Assembly (NCBI RefSeq): GCF_901709675.1 | Contig: NC_051105.1 | Location: forward strand, 8,798,104-8,862,103 | Direction of reading: 5' to 3' | Length of the DNA stretch: 64,000 nt | Source: Syngnathus acus | Lineage: Eukaryota; Chordata; Actinopteri; Syngnathiformes; Syngnathidae | Shown here: positions 63,680-64,000 of the stretch, one piece after another | Position numbering within the stretch: position 1 is the first letter of the stretch | Layout: each line of letters begins with the position of its first letter | Made by a program: the position numbers and the translations under genes | Notes under the pieces: model-generated | The model's database searches: none | Told to the model about the DNA's origin: nothing | Seen by the model: the letters and a program-made list of their open reading frames with translations, nothing else

Positions 63680-64000
63680 CGCCTCCTCTCTCTTCAAGCA
63701 ACAGTGACCAAGAAAAAAAAAGAGTACAAAACGGAGTACAACTTTTTTTTTCCAGTTGAGGTGTGTGCATGCGTGCGTGTGTGAATATGCTGTCCCGAGA
63801 GCTGCTTTATCAGGCATCTTTGGAGCATGATGTAATCAAAGCATGACAGGGGGGGTGTAAGATTACACCAGTTAATCATTTGCTGTCATGCCTTCGATTA
63901 TACTATATCTATTTATGATTATTATTTTAGCACAAATGTTTCTTGGCATCTTCTTGTTGACTCATTTACAATTGCATGGCAAATAAAATTGCACTTTTTT
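63680..64000 (-). promoter_or_regulatory. UGT 5' leader and proximal promoter
   Basis: Upstream sequence of the UGT gene, with a CA/TG-rich patch near 63760-63785 and no clear TATA box. Other first exons, if this is a UGT1-style locus, would lie beyond the right edge. Confidence 0.4.
63871..63880 (+). promoter_or_regulatory. Candidate HNF1 binding site upstream of the UGT gene
   Basis: GTTAATCATT matches the 5' half and spacer of the HNF1 consensus GTTAATNATTAAC; the 3' half is poor. It lies about 190 bp upstream of the start codon. HNF1 is a known activator of UGT1A promoters in liver and gut, which makes the placement sensible. The match is seen; binding is inferred. Confidence 0.45.

Noticed and set aside
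63381-63770. 129-residue minus-strand frame overlapping UGT exon 1
   Set aside because: It is an out-of-frame shadow of the UGT first exon.
63680-63817. Upstream in-frame ATG extending the UGT N-terminus (MPDKAALG...)
   Set aside because: It would bury the signal peptide about 46 residues inside the protein; the MSVRVW start at 63679 gives the standard UGT leader.
1-64000. tRNA, rRNA or microRNA genes
   Set aside because: I looked for tRNA box A/B sequences and strong hairpins on both strands; only the 71-bp MITE forms an obvious hairpin, and its TTAA ends explain it better as a transposon.

Overview
The window is nuclear DNA of a ray-finned fish, most likely a percomorph teleost. The genes are split by GT-AG introns, intergenic DNA is AT-rich with simple repeats, and degenerate copies of short fish interspersed repeats and hAT/TTAA-type MITEs are scattered through it. 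I assigned genes by reading translated exons and checking that every splice join keeps frame. Family names come from recognising the proteins, not from a database search, and the species cannot be named from the sequence alone.

Layout. 590-37463 (minus): the first 13 coding exons of stxbp5l (tomosyn-2), a syntaxin/SNARE-binding WD40 protein; the gene continues past the left edge. Its introns 1 and 2 (about 9.9 and 15.8 kb) take up most of the left half and hold only repeats that I can recognise. 37464-46919: intergenic DNA with a GGCA-rich minisatellite of about 1 kb between two hAT-like non-autonomous elements. 46920-50422 (minus): gtf2e1, the TFIIE alpha subunit, five coding exons, complete. 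51193-53150 (plus): rabl3, eight exons, complete, sharing a compact bidirectional promoter with gtf2e1. This gene order (rabl3, gtf2e1, stxbp5l) is, from memory, the same as on human chromosome 3q13.33.

53747-60172 (minus): three intact tandem genes for secreted chymotrypsin-fold serine proteases of the granzyme/mast-cell-protease type, each with five exons and introns in phase 1-2-0-0. They arose by tandem duplication of a unit of about 2.5 kb that also carried the 3' end of rabl3, so broken copies of rabl3 exons 7 and 8 lie between the protease genes. 61030-63679 (minus): a complete five-exon UDP-glucuronosyltransferase of the UGT1 type, with a candidate HNF1 site about 190 bp upstream.

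The genes do not form one pathway: exocytosis control, basal transcription, a small GTPase, immune-type proteases and detoxification lie side by side. I see no undescribed multi-gene system. The most interesting structure is the rabl3-protease triplication: shared deletions, mosaic relationships between copies, changes in the substrate pocket, and spare rabl3 terminal exons that would be antisense to the proteases.
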